From NCBI RefSeq assembly GCF_000317835.1, contig NC_019793.1, positions 3,290,501 through 3,354,500 of the forward strand: DNA of 64,000 nt, given 5' to 3'. This stretch comes from Deinococcus peraridilitoris DSM 19664. Lineage in GTDB: Bacteria; Deinococcota; Deinococci; Deinococcales; Deinococcaceae. Below are positions 1 to 12,907 of the stretch, piece after piece (position 1 is the stretch's first letter; every line of letters starts with the position of its first letter). The position numbers and the translations under genes were made by a program. The notes under the pieces are model-generated. The model saw nothing but the letters and a program-made list of their open reading frames with translations, searched no databases and had not been told where the DNA came from.

Positions 1-59
1 GGCTCCGGAAATGGGTACGCGGCCTGCAGCGAAATGGTTTCTGGAGCCGGACAAGTCAA

Positions 60-92
60 ACGGAAAAGAGACGGCGAGCCATCGCCGTCTCT
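60..92 (-). terminator. intrinsic terminator of hflX
   Basis: The arms AGAGACGGCGA and TCGCCGTCTCT form a near-perfect hairpin just downstream of the hflX stop codon. On the minus strand the stem is followed by TTTTCC, a short U-run. Confidence 0.75.
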
Positions 93-109
93 CCGTGCAG
101 AAACGGGGT

Positions 110-1813
110 TCAGTCGGCGGGCAGGCCGGGCAGGTTGAGCGCCGGGACTTCCACATACGGACGCAACGCCTCGTGAAGGGCCACCTTGAGGTCGTCAAGA
201 CCGGTATTTTGAGCGGCACTGACAGCCACGCCGCCCAGCCGGTCTCGTTCACGCTCGATCACTTCCCGGTCGGCCGCGTCCGCCTTGTTCAGTGCAACCA
301 CGCTGGGGAGTTCCTGAATGCCCAGATCGCGCAGGATACGCTCGACTGCGCCGTGTCGGGTGTCCGCACCGGGAGTGGCGACGTCCACGACGTGCAGCAG
401 GACGTCGGCGTCGCCGATTTCCTCGAGGGTGGAGCGGAAAGCGCGTTGCAAATCGGTGGGTAGATCACGGATGAAGCCCACGGTGTCCGTGAATACCACC
501 GGACCGACACCATCAATGAATCCCTGACGTGAGGTGGGACGCAGCGTGGCGAAGAGCTTGTTTTCGGCCAGTACCTTGCGTGGTTCCTCGGCGGCGTGAG
601 TGAAAGCGTTGAGCAGCGTGCTCTTACCCGCGTTGGTGTACCCGACGATCGAGATGACCGGCACGTCGTTGCGTGCGCGGCTCTTGCGACGCTCTTCGCG
701 CCGCACGGCCACTTCGGTGAGTTGCTTTTCCAGAAAGGCAATGCGGTCGTTGATGCGCCGGCGATCCATCTCCAGCTTGGTTTCGCCCGGTCCGCGTGTC
801 CCGATGGCGCCGCCCGCCGCGCTGCCGCCTGAAGCGCCGATGCGTGACAGGCGCGTGCCCTGACCGAGCAGGCGCGGCTTCATGTAGCGCAGTTGCGCCA
901 GTTCGACTTGCAGGCGCGATTCCACACCCTGTGCGTGCAGGGCGAAGATGTCCAGAATCAGCTGGGTACGGTCGAGCACTTTCAGCCCGGTCGCTTCCTC
1001 GATTTCGCGTGCCTGGGCAGGGGAGAGTTCCTGCCCGAAGACCAGCAGGTCCGCATCGAGGTGGTAGGCACGTGAGGTGAGCTCCTCGAGCTTGCCCGCC
1101 CCCACCAGCGTTCCAGGTTTGAGGTGTCGCCGGAACACCAGTTCCTTGTAGACCACTTCGGCCCCGGCGGTGTGGGCCAGTTCCGTCAGCTCCTCCAGCC
1201 GCTCCTCGGCGTCGAAAGCGCCCGAATCGATCTGCACCAGCAAGGCGCGTTCACGGTCTTTTCGGGCTTCACGCAGACGTCGCGAGCGCGCAATTTCTTC
1301 CTCGAGCGCCGAAACCTGCGCGCCCAGATCGAAGTCCTCGACGGTGTAGGCGCTCTGGGGCGGGTACACGCGCCAGTCTTCTTCCTCTCCCGTGGTTCCG
1401 GGCGGGGTCAGGTGCGCGAAGTGCACGTTGCCGGGCAGACCGTCTGGGCGCACCTCGATGGCTGCCACCGCGTCGAGCCGATTGAGGAAGAGGGTCGACA
1501 GGTCACCCTTGCTGAGCGCGCCGCCCTTGGGGTGGGTGTGCAGCAGGTGAAAGCCCGCCAGGCGCGTTTCGCCCACGCGCACGGGCGGAAGTTCGGTACC
1601 TTTGGCGTCGGCCACGCTGACCGAGAGGACACGCCCACGGCGGTCGATCAGTACGCTCACCTCGCGGCGCAACTCGTGCGAGAGCTCGCTGAGGTTGCGC
1701 GCCAGTTCCGGTGAGGTAAGCGTGCCGGGCGCCAGGCGGCGGCGGTACAGGTTGGAGAGTTGTTTCAGTTGGCCGCTCTTCAGGCCGCTGGTATTTCCGT
1801 GGACTTTCTCGAT
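110..1813 (-). CDS. hflX: GTPase HflX (ribosome-splitting / ribosome-associated GTPase)
   Basis: HflX-family GTPase of about 567 residues, a member of the Obg-HflX branch that binds 50S subunits and rescues stalled ribosomes. An N-terminal HflX domain with a helical segment precedes the G domain. The G domain carries the P-loop GYTNAGKST near residue 391, DTVGF near 443 and NKAD near 509. The start is unusual. The conserved N-terminus (xEKVHGNTSG) begins at an ATC codon at 1813 that is preceded, 7 nt away, by GGGAGG at 1821-1826. There is no ATG, GTG or TTG at this point. The reading frame runs on upstream to 2242, but that extension covers the tRNA gene and is not plausible protein. Family assignment is firm; the ATC start is inference from the SD and alignment with remembered homologues. 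Confidence 0.93.
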   Translation of the reverse strand: MEKVHGNTSGLKSGQLKQLSNLYRRRLAPGTLTSPELARNLSELSHELRREVSVLIDRRGRVLSVSVADAKGTELPPVRVGETRLAGFHLLHTHPKGGALSKGDLSTLFLNRLDAVAAIEVRPDGLPGNVHFAHLTPPGTTGEEEDWRVYPPQSAYTVEDFDLGAQVSALEEEIARSRRLREARKDRERALLVQIDSGAFDAEERLEELTELAHTAGAEVVYKELVFRRHLKPGTLVGAGKLEELTSRAYHLDADLLVFGQELSPAQAREIEEATGLKVLDRTQLILDIFALHAQGVESRLQVELAQLRYMKPRLLGQGTRLSRIGASGGSAAGGAIGTRGPGETKLEMDRRRINDRIAFLEKQLTEVAVRREERRKSRARNDVPVISIVGYTNAGKSTLLNAFTHAAEEPRKVLAENKLFATLRPTSRQGFIDGVGPVVFTDTVGFIRDLPTDLQRAFRSTLEEIGDADVLLHVVDVATPGADTRHGAVERILRDLGIQELPSVVALNKADAADREVIERERDRLGGVAVSAAQNTGLDDLKVALHEALRPYVEVPALNLPGLPAD

Positions 1814-1820
1814 GGTCGTT

Positions 1821-1826
1821 CCTCCC
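1821..1826 (-). promoter_or_regulatory. Shine-Dalgarno that points to an ATC start for hflX
   Basis: GGGAGG on the minus strand lies 7 nt before ATC at 1813. It is the only good SD near the conserved N-terminus of HflX and no canonical start codon sits at the right distance. Confidence 0.6.
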
Positions 1827-1981
1827 GCAAAGAAGCTTTGCGTTCCTGATGAAGCTTGTAACGAAGGGCGGACGGGGAAGTAGTTCCTCCACCTTACTCG
1901 CTTCAGTGCCGAAACGCCGTAACTTTGGTGAAGTTTCGCCCAGACAGAACCTGCCATGTCTCCCGCCGGGTTACCGGCCGT

Positions 1982-2109
<128 letters not shown>

Positions 2110-2370
2110 ATCTGCTCCGGCTTCGGCGCGAGGTCGTTGACCGGGCGCGAAACAAGAGCTCCAGGTGAAAGCACCCAGGCCAAGCGGCAAGCCAGAATTT
2201 AGCACGCGCCCAGGGGCTTGGCAAGAAGGCCTCAGACGACACGAAAGGGTGCAGCGACGATCCGAGTTGAGTCGTGAGCCACCTGCTGCGAAGTGCCGGA
2301 ACCGGACAACCAAGTCTTCGCGCTACAGTAGCGCTGTGCGCCCGCCTTGCCGGGTGATCGCCCCTGCCTT

Positions 2371-3912
2371 ATGAACGCACCCACCGAAAAGACGGCCGCG
2401 CTTTCTCGCAGCGCCCTGCGCAACACCCTGATCGTGATGGCCGGAACCCTCGGCTCGCGGCTCTCGGGCGTGGTGCGCCAGCAGATCATCAACCTCTTCG
2501 ACGACCGGCTTGTCGATGCCTTCAGTGCGGCATCGCGGGTTCCCAACCTCTTTCGTGAGCTGCTGGCGGAAGGGGCGCTCGTCAACTCCTTCATTCCGGT
2601 ATACAAGAGCCTCGATGCAGGAGAACGCCGGCAGCTCGCCCGGACGTTCACCGGCGTGCTGATCGCCATCAATTTGCTGGTGGTCGCGCTGGGCATTTTC
2701 GCGGCGCCCTGGATCGTGCAGGGGGTGCTGCTGGCGAGCAACTCGAACATCGACGCGGAGCTGGCCATCTACATCACCCGGCTGGTGATGCCCTTTCTGC
2801 TGCTGATCAGCCTGTCGAGCATCGCGATGGGGCTGCTGAACGCCGATGAGCACTTTCGTGAATCAAGCTTCGCACCGATCGCCTTCAACATTGCCTCGAT
2901 CACCATGTTGCTGCTGCTGCCCAAAACGGCCACCTGGCTTGGTATCGGTTGGACGGTCGGCGGGCTGGCGCAGTTCCTGGTTCAGCTGCCCGCACTGCGC
3001 CGCTTTGGCCTGCTTCCCACGCCGCGCCTGCGCGTCAATCCGGCACTGCTGCGTGTACTGATACAGATGGCGCCGTTTGCATTGACCACGTCGGCGCGCC
3101 AGTTCCTGAACGTCTTCGTGACCCGCTTTCTGTCCAACGCCGCCTTGTTTCCCGCCGGGACGGCTGCCGGCTATATGAACGCGGAAGCGATGTTTACCAT
3201 GGCCAACGGGCTTTTCGTGGTGTCGCCCGCGCTGGCGCTGTTCCCCCGTTTCGCGCAATTGCGGGCTGAGGGCGATTGGGACGCCTTTCGACGCCTGACC
3301 CTCAGCCTGCTGCGCACCGTGACCTTCCTGGCCGCACCCATTGGTGCGTTGCTGGTGGTACTCGCGCCTTACGCGTTGAGTGTGTTCAACCTGCGAAGCG
3401 GATTTTCGCCGACCCGCTTTGTGGCGGGCAGTGAGATTCTGGCCGGTTGGGGGCTGGCGCTGCTGCCCTGGGCCATCAACACCGTGCTGCTGCGGACCTT
3501 TTATGCGCGTGAGCGCACCCGCGAGGCAGTCACCATTTCTGCGATCTCGTTTTGTCTGGAAGTCGGCTTGTACTCGCTGCTCACTCCCCGGCTGGGCCTG
3601 TACGGTTTCGGTGTGTCGACCACCATCATGGGCGTGCTGACGGGCGCGGCGCTGATCACGCTCTATCAGCGCCAGCTGGGTTTTCCGCTGCGCGAGCTGG
3701 GCAGGCACCTGCTGCGCGTGATTCCGTTGGCCGCCGTGGCGGGTCTGGTGGCGTGGGCGGTCACGCTGATGCTGCCCGATCCGGGCCGCTTCGTGCCGGG
3801 AGTCCTGGGCTTCGCGGTGGCGAGTGCGTGCGGGCTGGCAGCGTACCTCGCGCTGGCCGTACTGCTCAGGATGAACGAGGTTGGTGCCCTGATGCGGCGT
3901 CTGAAACGCTGA
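2371..3912 (+). CDS. murJ: lipid II flippase MurJ (MviN family)
   Basis: Integral membrane protein of 513 residues of the MOP/MviN family, which flips the peptidoglycan precursor lipid II across the cytoplasmic membrane. The N-terminus carries the family signature (TLGSRLSGVVRQQII; DAFSAASRVPNLFRELLAEGAL), followed by about 14 hydrophobic segments to the C-terminus. ATG at 2371 is preferred because the family N-terminal helix begins shortly after it; an in-frame TTG at 2347 would only add 8 residues. No clear SD is visible. A TACAGT -10-like box lies at 2324-2329, implying a roughly 35-nt leader. It is convergent with the next gene; a shared hairpin covers both stop codons. Confidence 0.93.
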   Translation: MNAPTEKTAALSRSALRNTLIVMAGTLGSRLSGVVRQQIINLFDDRLVDAFSAASRVPNLFRELLAEGALVNSFIPVYKSLDAGERRQLARTFTGVLIAINLLVVALGIFAAPWIVQGVLLASNSNIDAELAIYITRLVMPFLLLISLSSIAMGLLNADEHFRESSFAPIAFNIASITMLLLLPKTATWLGIGWTVGGLAQFLVQLPALRRFGLLPTPRLRVNPALLRVLIQMAPFALTTSARQFLNVFVTRFLSNAALFPAGTAAGYMNAEAMFTMANGLFVVSPALALFPRFAQLRAEGDWDAFRRLTLSLLRTVTFLAAPIGALLVVLAPYALSVFNLRSGFSPTRFVAGSEILAGWGLALLPWAINTVLLRTFYARERTREAVTISAISFCLEVGLYSLLTPRLGLYGFGVSTTIMGVLTGAALITLYQRQLGFPLRELGRHLLRVIPLAAVAGLVAWAVTLMLPDPGRFVPGVLGFAVASACGLAAYLALAVLLRMNEVGALMRRLKR

Positions 3913-3936
3913 GCCCGGTCGTTGATTCGGGCTCAG
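3909..3936. terminator. bidirectional hairpin between murJ and the ydcF-like gene
   Basis: CTGAGCCCG and CGGGCTCAG form a 9-bp stem that contains both stop codons of the two convergent genes. There is no clear U-run on either side, so a termination role is only probable. Confidence 0.5.
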
Positions 3937-4568
3937 CGCTGCAGGTCGGTCAGGCCGAGCAGGGTATAAGCGGCCAGCAGCATGCGCTCACGGCTGCGGT
4001 AGCGGTCGGCGGCCTCGCCCCGACTCGCCAGGGGCACGCTCGATACGCTGGCCTGCAAGCCGATCCCGCGCGCCAGGGCCAGCGCACGCGTCGCGTGCAC
4101 TTCGTCGGTGACGAGGGTGACCGGGCCTGAAATATAGGTCTGGGAATAGGTGACGTTTTCCAGGGTCGAGCGGCTGCGCGTTTCGGCCAGCAGCCGTTCC
4201 TTGGGCACGCCCAGTTTGGCGAGGTAACTCACACCCACCGCGCCTTCACTGAAGCGGTCGCCCTTGCCAACACCCCCGGAGACGATGATACGTGTCACGC
4301 CGCCTCTGCGGTAAAGCCGGTTGGCGTGATCAAGCCGACGCTGAAAGGCCGGTGAGGGGTGACCGTTGTACTGAGCAGCTCCCAGCACGAGCAAGGTGGG
4401 CGCAGGGCTGGAGACGCTGGCGGCGTGTGCAGCCAGCGGGACGCTGCCGAGTGCCGTCACGACCAGCAGCGGCAGCAGGCCGGGAGCGCTTCCGCCCGAG
4501 TGCCGGACCGGGGCACGGCGCACCGTCGGTGTCGGGCTCACCTTGGGAAAGCGGCCTGGAGAACGCAT
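3933..4568 (-). CDS. YdcF/SanA-like DUF218 envelope protein
   Basis: A 211-residue protein with a basic N-terminus and hydrophobic segment (about residues 30-50), a likely signal or anchor. A DUF218 domain follows: LLVLGAAQYNGHPSPAFQRR, a VSGGVGKGD loop, EGAVGVSYLAKLGVPKERL, and SRSTLENVTYSQ. DUF218 proteins are implicated in envelope integrity; the exact reaction is not established. The start is supported by a leaderless arrangement: TAAAGT (4580-4575) then GGCGCA then ATG at 4568. Confidence 0.85.
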   Translation of the reverse strand: MRSPGRFPKVSPTPTVRRAPVRHSGGSAPGLLPLLVVTALGSVPLAAHAASVSSPAPTLLVLGAAQYNGHPSPAFQRRLDHANRLYRRGGVTRIIVSGGVGKGDRFSEGAVGVSYLAKLGVPKERLLAETRSRSTLENVTYSQTYISGPVTLVTDEVHATRALALARGIGLQASVSSVPLASRGEAADRYRSRERMLLAAYTLLGLTDLQR

Positions 4569-4574
4569 TGCGCC

Positions 4575-4580
4575 ACTTTA
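4575..4580 (-). promoter_or_regulatory. -10 box of leaderless ydcF-like gene
   Basis: TAAAGT on the minus strand, 6 nt before the ATG at 4568, fits the Deinococcus leaderless TANNNT-N6-7-start layout. Confidence 0.6.
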
Positions 4581-4706
4581 GCATGAAGGCTGTCTCAAGG
4601 ACGGGCGCTACAGCTTTTCGGTTGCCTGCGGTGCATCCGGCAGCACAGCCTGGGTTTACACTGCGCTTGATTCAGCCCTCACTGCCCTACCCCTTCAGGA
4701 GGAATC

Positions 4707-5678
4707 ATGAACAGCCAACCATCCAGCACGCCCATTCCCGCCAGTGCCCCCAGCGGCGACAAAGGCATTCAGGCCGGAAAAATCTGGCTCAACGGTCAGC
4801 TCGTCGCGCAGGAGGAAGCCCGGGTGTCGGTGCTGTCACACGCGCTGCACTACGGCTCCAGCGTCTTCGAAGGCATCCGTGCCTACCGCACCGGACGTGG
4901 CCCGGCCATTTTCCGCCTGGCCGAGCATACCCGGCGTCTGATGGAAAGTGCGCACATCCTGCGCATGCCAGTGCCGTACACCGAAGAGGAGGTCAACGAG
5001 GCCATCAAGGCCGTCATCCGCGAGAACGGGTATCAGGAGTGCTATATCCGCCCGCTGGTTTTTCGCGGTGGCGCTTCCCTGGGGGTCAATCCGCTGCCGT
5101 GCCCGGTCGAGATGATGGTTGCCGCGTGGCACTGGGGCGCTTACCTGGGCGACGAAGCCCTGCGCAGCGGCGCGAAGCTGGTGACCTCTTCCTGGATTCG
5201 CTCGCCGGGCAACGTGCTGCCCACCAAGGCGAAAGCAGGCGGCAACTACGTCAATTCCAGTCTCGCCAAGGCGGACGCGGTCAGTGCCGGTTTCGACGAA
5301 GCGATTCTGCTCGACGCGCAGGGGTATGTGGCCGAAGGCAGCGGCGAGAACCTCTTCTTTCTCAAGAACAGCGTGCTTTACGCCATCGCCCACTCGGTGA
5401 CCTTGGTGGGTATCACGCGCGACAGCATTGTGCACGTCGCCCGGGATCTGGGCTACGAGGTCAAAGCCGTCATGGCCACCCGGGACGAGCTCTACACTGC
5501 CGACGAGGTCTTCATGACCGGCACGGCAGCCGAGGTGTCGCCGATTTCCAGCATCGATTTCCGCCCGATCGGCACGGGTCAGGCCGGCGAAGTCACCCTG
5601 GAGATTCGGCGCCGCTACCTCGACATCGTAAGTGGCCGCGACCCGAACTACGATCACTGGCTGACCTATGTGAATTAA
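4707..5678 (+). CDS. ilvE: branched-chain amino acid aminotransferase
   Basis: PLP-dependent class IV aminotransferase of 323 residues that transfers the amino group between glutamate and the keto acids of Ile, Leu and Val. The sequence shows the fold-type IV core: HALHYGSSVFEGIRAY near 45-60, the Schiff-base lysine K176 in TKAKAGGNY, and the phosphate-binding FMTGTAAEVSP near the C-terminus. The start ATG has a strong AGGAGG SD at 4698-4703. A TACACT -10-like box at about 4659 suggests a short leader. A terminator hairpin follows and is shared with the convergent htrA gene. Confidence 0.95.
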   Translation: MNSQPSSTPIPASAPSGDKGIQAGKIWLNGQLVAQEEARVSVLSHALHYGSSVFEGIRAYRTGRGPAIFRLAEHTRRLMESAHILRMPVPYTEEEVNEAIKAVIRENGYQECYIRPLVFRGGASLGVNPLPCPVEMMVAAWHWGAYLGDEALRSGAKLVTSSWIRSPGNVLPTKAKAGGNYVNSSLAKADAVSAGFDEAILLDAQGYVAEGSGENLFFLKNSVLYAIAHSVTLVGITRDSIVHVARDLGYEVKAVMATRDELYTADEVFMTGTAAEVSPISSIDFRPIGTGQAGEVTLEIRRRYLDIVSGRDPNYDHWLTYVN

Positions 5679-5713
5679 AAAGAGGCCGGGCGCACTGCCC
5701 GGCCTCCCTCCTT
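5677..5713. terminator. terminator between ilvE and htrA
   Basis: Perfect 10-bp stem GAGGCCGGGC/GCCCGGCCTC (5682-5706). The AAAAA run at 5677-5681 makes a U-run for minus-strand htrA; on the plus strand the tail is pyrimidine-rich (CCTCCTT). Confidence 0.8.
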
Positions 5714-5719
5714 ACCGTT

Positions 5720-6898
5720 TCAGCGGTTCATCTGGACCTGGGCGCGCCCTTCCAGGGTCATCTTCAGCTGCACGGTTTCCTCGCCGCGCTGTACGGTCAG
5801 CGTGACGGTGTCCCCGACCTTGCGGGCGCGTACCTGGGTCAGCAGGTCGGTAAAGTCACGCACGCTCTTGCCGTCCACGGCCAGAATCACGTCGCCACGC
5901 AGCTTGGGATAGTCGTTGGGGCTGCGCGGCTGCTGCAGCGTTTCGATGGGGCGCAGTCCCGCCTTGGCGGCCGGGCTGCCGGGCGTCACTTCGAAAAACA
6001 CCACGCCGGGCTTGGGCCCCAGGCCGGTGGGCACGAAGGCTTCGTCGCGCAGGTCGGTGCCGCCCCGGATACCGATCACTGGCGCGTCGCGTTTCTCGCC
6101 CTTGGTCAGTGCGGCGACCAGGGTGCTTTCCCGTGAGACGGGCACGGCGTACGAGATGATCTGCATGCCACGAGCGCTGCTCCGCGCACCTTGCCCGGAC
6201 GCGCTCCCGACCTGGATGTAACTCACCACGCCGATGGCCTCGCCCTTCGCGTTGATGATCGGTCCGCCCGAGTCGCCCGGGACCAGTTGCGCATCGAGTT
6301 CGAAGGTGCCGCTGGGGAAGTCGGCCCGTCCGGCTTCGACGCTCAGGCGCTGCAGGTTGCCGTATTCGGCCCGCAGGAAGCGTCCGCCACCGTTGCCGAT
6401 CGCGAGGGCAGCGTCACCGGTCTTGGGCGCTTCGGCGGCCAGCGGCAAAAAGGGCACGTCTTTCTTGACCTCGACCTGCACGACGGCAATGTCGTTGCCG
6501 TCATCGTAACCGACGACCTTGACCGGCAGCACCTCACCGGAAAGGGTGCGCGCACGCAAATTCTTGGCCCCGAAGACCACGTGATAGGCGGTCAGCGCCA
6601 GACCATCCTTGTTGATGAAGTAGCCGGTGCCAATCCCATCGAGTTCCCCATTGTCATCACGCTGCTCGATGCGAAAGGCGGCCGCGCGGTTCTTTTGGTA
6701 CACCTCAGCCGGAACTCTGGCCGCCGCGTTCTGGGCCTGGGTGCTGGAGGTGCGGTTGGCGGGAGCAGCAGGAGCGCTTTGCGCGGCGGCCAAAGGTGCG
6801 GTGAGCAGCAGGGCCGAGGCGAGCGCGGTCAACACACGCGAGCGGGTTTGTTTCACCTCCCTATGGTGCCCCAAAGCCGTGAACGAAGACTGCGACAT
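5720..6898 (-). CDS. HtrA/DegP-type serine protease with PDZ domain
   Basis: A 392-residue exported trypsin-like protease. A signal sequence (hydrophobic core around residues 22-38, ending APLAAAQ) precedes a low-complexity linker and the protease domain. The triad is visible: His106 in TAYHVV, Asp136 in GNDIAVVQV and Ser210 in GDSGGPI. A single C-terminal PDZ domain (about 290-385) includes the GLRPIETL and GDVILAVDGKSV loops. It probably degrades damaged envelope proteins. The start is uncertain. ATG at 6898 has no SD. GGGAGG lies just before an in-frame GTG at about 6857, but too close to it. Divergent from topA. Confidence 0.9.
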   Translation of the reverse strand: MSQSSFTALGHHREVKQTRSRVLTALASALLLTAPLAAAQSAPAAPANRTSSTQAQNAAARVPAEVYQKNRAAAFRIEQRDDNGELDGIGTGYFINKDGLALTAYHVVFGAKNLRARTLSGEVLPVKVVGYDDGNDIAVVQVEVKKDVPFLPLAAEAPKTGDAALAIGNGGGRFLRAEYGNLQRLSVEAGRADFPSGTFELDAQLVPGDSGGPIINAKGEAIGVVSYIQVGSASGQGARSSARGMQIISYAVPVSRESTLVAALTKGEKRDAPVIGIRGGTDLRDEAFVPTGLGPKPGVVFFEVTPGSPAAKAGLRPIETLQQPRSPNDYPKLRGDVILAVDGKSVRDFTDLLTQVRARKVGDTVTLTVQRGEETVQLKMTLEGRAQVQMNR

Positions 6899-6968
6899 AA
6901 GGTGAGAAACAGCGGGGCGCCGGGAAGATCACCGTTTCTTGATCGTTGTGCCAGCGTAACAACGCTTC

Positions 6969-6996
6969 TTGCGGAATTCGGGTTTTGTGCTACGCT
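6969..6996 (+). promoter_or_regulatory. candidate topA promoter
   Basis: TTGCGG (6969-6974) and TACGCT (6991-6996) with a 16-bp spacer, in the intergenic region between divergent htrA and topA. This is a reading by eye only. Confidence 0.45.
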
Positions 6997-7032
6997 CACG
7001 CCCAAAGGAAAGACTGCGCCCTTTACCCACTT

Positions 7033-9945
<2,913 letters not shown>

Positions 9946-9946
9946 C

Positions 9947-10255
9947 GTGACCGTCGCGCGCCCCCCGGCGCTGCACCTCGCGCGGCTGTCCCAGGCCACT
10001 CCAGATGAGGCCCTTGATTTGCCCGAAAGTGGCGGCGCCCTGTGCACCCTGCACCTGACGCGCAAACGCAGCGATGAAGCCCAGGGCTGCTGGTACGTCT
10101 GCCTCAGCGGGGAACTGCTGATCGACCTTCCGCACGGCAACTTCGTGCATTTGCGCGCCCAGGAGACCTGCCGCGTACCGGAAGGTGTGGCCCGAACCCT
10201 GACGCCCGTGCGGGAAGCGACCGTGCTGGTGATCACCCTGCCTTCTTTTTCCTGA
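9947..10255 (+). CDS. small cupin-domain protein
   Basis: A 102-residue protein with the pattern of a single cupin beta-barrel: GCWYVCLSGELLIDLPHGNFVHLRAQETCRVPEGVART reads as the two cupin motifs with a glycine turn. It lacks the full set of metal-binding histidines of classical cupins. The GTG start at 9947 lies one base after the topA stop codon, so it is very likely cotranscribed and translationally coupled with topA. Function unknown. Confidence 0.75.
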   Translation: MTVARPPALHLARLSQATPDEALDLPESGGALCTLHLTRKRSDEAQGCWYVCLSGELLIDLPHGNFVHLRAQETCRVPEGVARTLTPVREATVLVITLPSFS

Positions 10256-10307
10256 GAGCGTCCTCCTGAAGATCATCACCGGGATAATTGCCCGCCGTGG
10301 GCGGTGC

Positions 10308-10313
10308 TAGACT
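10308..10313 (+). promoter_or_regulatory. -10 box of leaderless mqnC
   Basis: TAGACT followed by CCCAGC and then ATG at 10320. No SD is present, consistent with leaderless initiation. Confidence 0.65.
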
Positions 10314-10319
10314 CCCAGC

Positions 10320-11453
<1,134 letters not shown>

Positions 11454-11596
11454 GCATCAGCGGCCAGAACTGCACCCTGCACCCCGCCGCTCGAATGCCC
11501 GGGTCACCCTGACAACTGCTTTGGCACAGGAAGGGGAGTGCGAAGAGCGGTCGTCATGATCGTTCTTCCGGCATGGTCGCGCAGTTCCCAAGTCGC

Positions 11597-11602
11597 TAGA
11601 CT
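11597..11602 (+). promoter_or_regulatory. -10 box of leaderless dusA
   Basis: TAGACT, then GCCCTG, then ATG at 11609; no SD in between. Confidence 0.65.
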
Positions 11603-11608
11603 GCCCTG

Positions 11609-12628
11609 ATGCCTGTCCTGCCGCCTCACACCCTGTCGGTCGCTCCCATGATGGACTGGACCGACCGTCATGACCGCTTTTTCTTGCGCCTCATCACGCG
11701 GCGGGCCCTGTTGTACACGGAAATGGTCACGACCGGCGCCATCCTGCACGGCGACAAGGGAAGGCACCTGGATTACTCGCCCGAGGAGCATCCCCTCGCG
11801 CTGCAGCTGGGGGGCAGCGACCCGGCGGCGCTCGCCGAGTGCGCGCGCATCGCACAGGACTGGGGCTACGCGGAAATCAATCTGAACGTCGGCTGCCCCA
11901 GTGACCGCGTGCAGTCGGGCATGTTCGGAGCCTGCCTGATGGCCCACCCGGACCTGGTTGCGCGCTGCGTCGAGGCCATGCGTGCGGTGGTGGGCGTTCC
12001 GGTGACGGTCAAGCACCGCCTGGGTATTGATGACCTCGACAGTTACGAGCACCTGACGCGCTTCGTGCAGACGGTAAGCGGAGCGGGATGTGAGACGTTC
12101 ATCGTACATGCCCGCAAGGCCTGGCTGTCCGGACTCTCGCCCAAGGAAAACCGTGAGATCCCCCCGCTGCGTTATGAGGTCGTGCGACAGTTGAAGGTGG
12201 ACTTTCCGCACCTGACGGTGGTGCTCAACGGCGGGATCAAGTCGCTGGAGGACAGCAAAGCGCACCTGGAGTGGGCAGACGGGGTGATGATCGGTCGTGA
12301 AGCATACCAGAATCCCTACATGCTGGCCCTGGCGGACGCGGTACTGTTCGGTGACGACGCGCCGGCCCGCACGCGCCGGGAAGTGGTCGAGGCGCTGCTG
12401 CCGTATGTCGAAGTGCAATTGGCCCGCGACGTTTACCTGTCCCGTATCACCCGTCACATTTTAGGGTTGTTTGCGGGCCAGAGCGGTGCCCGTGCCTGGA
12501 AGCGGACGCTGAGCGAGCAGGCCTGCCAGCCCGGTGCCGACGCGGGTGTGCTCCGAGCGGCTCTTTCCCAGATTCCCGACAGTGTGCTTGATGCGCGACC
12601 TCAGCCGCTGGTTGTGTCAGCAGTCTGA
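11609..12628 (+). CDS. dusA: tRNA-dihydrouridine(20/20a) synthase
   Basis: FMN-dependent Dus-family reductase of 339 residues that makes dihydrouridine at positions 20/20a of the tRNA D-loop. The DusA pattern is clear: [19 protein letters not shown] at the N-terminus, LQLGGSDP, and the catalytic Cys96 in [20 protein letters not shown]. The FMN phosphate-binding GGI and [12 protein letters not shown] segments come later, with a C-terminal helical tRNA-binding domain. The start is set by a TAGACT-N6-ATG leaderless promoter. It is one of many RNA-modifying enzymes in this window. Confidence 0.95.
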   Translation: MPVLPPHTLSVAPMMDWTDRHDRFFLRLITRRALLYTEMVTTGAILHGDKGRHLDYSPEEHPLALQLGGSDPAALAECARIAQDWGYAEINLNVGCPSDRVQSGMFGACLMAHPDLVARCVEAMRAVVGVPVTVKHRLGIDDLDSYEHLTRFVQTVSGAGCETFIVHARKAWLSGLSPKENREIPPLRYEVVRQLKVDFPHLTVVLNGGIKSLEDSKAHLEWADGVMIGREAYQNPYMLALADAVLFGDDAPARTRREVVEALLPYVEVQLARDVYLSRITRHILGLFAGQSGARAWKRTLSEQACQPGADAGVLRAALSQIPDSVLDARPQPLVVSAV

Positions 12629-12674
12629 GCGGAGTCTGGAACACCAACATGAACGGTTCTGAAGATTTTTCGCT

Positions 12675-12741
12675 TACTATGAGAATTATGTGTTCAGGAG
12701 CTCAATGCTCCCCCAACGACATCGATTTGTCCAGCGTTTAA
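12675..12741 (+). other. possible leaderless 17-codon mini-ORF upstream of an unknown gene
   Basis: TACTAT (12675-12680), 7 nt, then ATG at 12688 opening a 17-codon frame (MCSGAQCSPNDIDLSSV) that stops at 12741. The promoter geometry matches leaderless genes here, but nothing else supports coding. The 279-base gap between dusA and the next gene otherwise holds a GAAAGCC/GGGCTTTC hairpin at about 12819-12837. Confidence 0.25.
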
Positions 12742-12907
12742 GATAGACACATCTTCCTCTTATTACTGTTGACGGTCCCTCGCACGACTTCTCCACGGCG
12801 AAACAGTCAGCGATTCCCGAAAGCCTGACGGGCTTTCGGTCGATATGCGCCTTTGACGCTGTGCAAAGCCCATCAGTTCGCGTCTCCGCCCGTTTCTGGA
12901 GGTTCGC

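Noticed and set aside
2324..2338. TACAGT-N6-GTG as a leaderless start for murJ
   Set aside because: The GTG at 2336 is out of frame with murJ.
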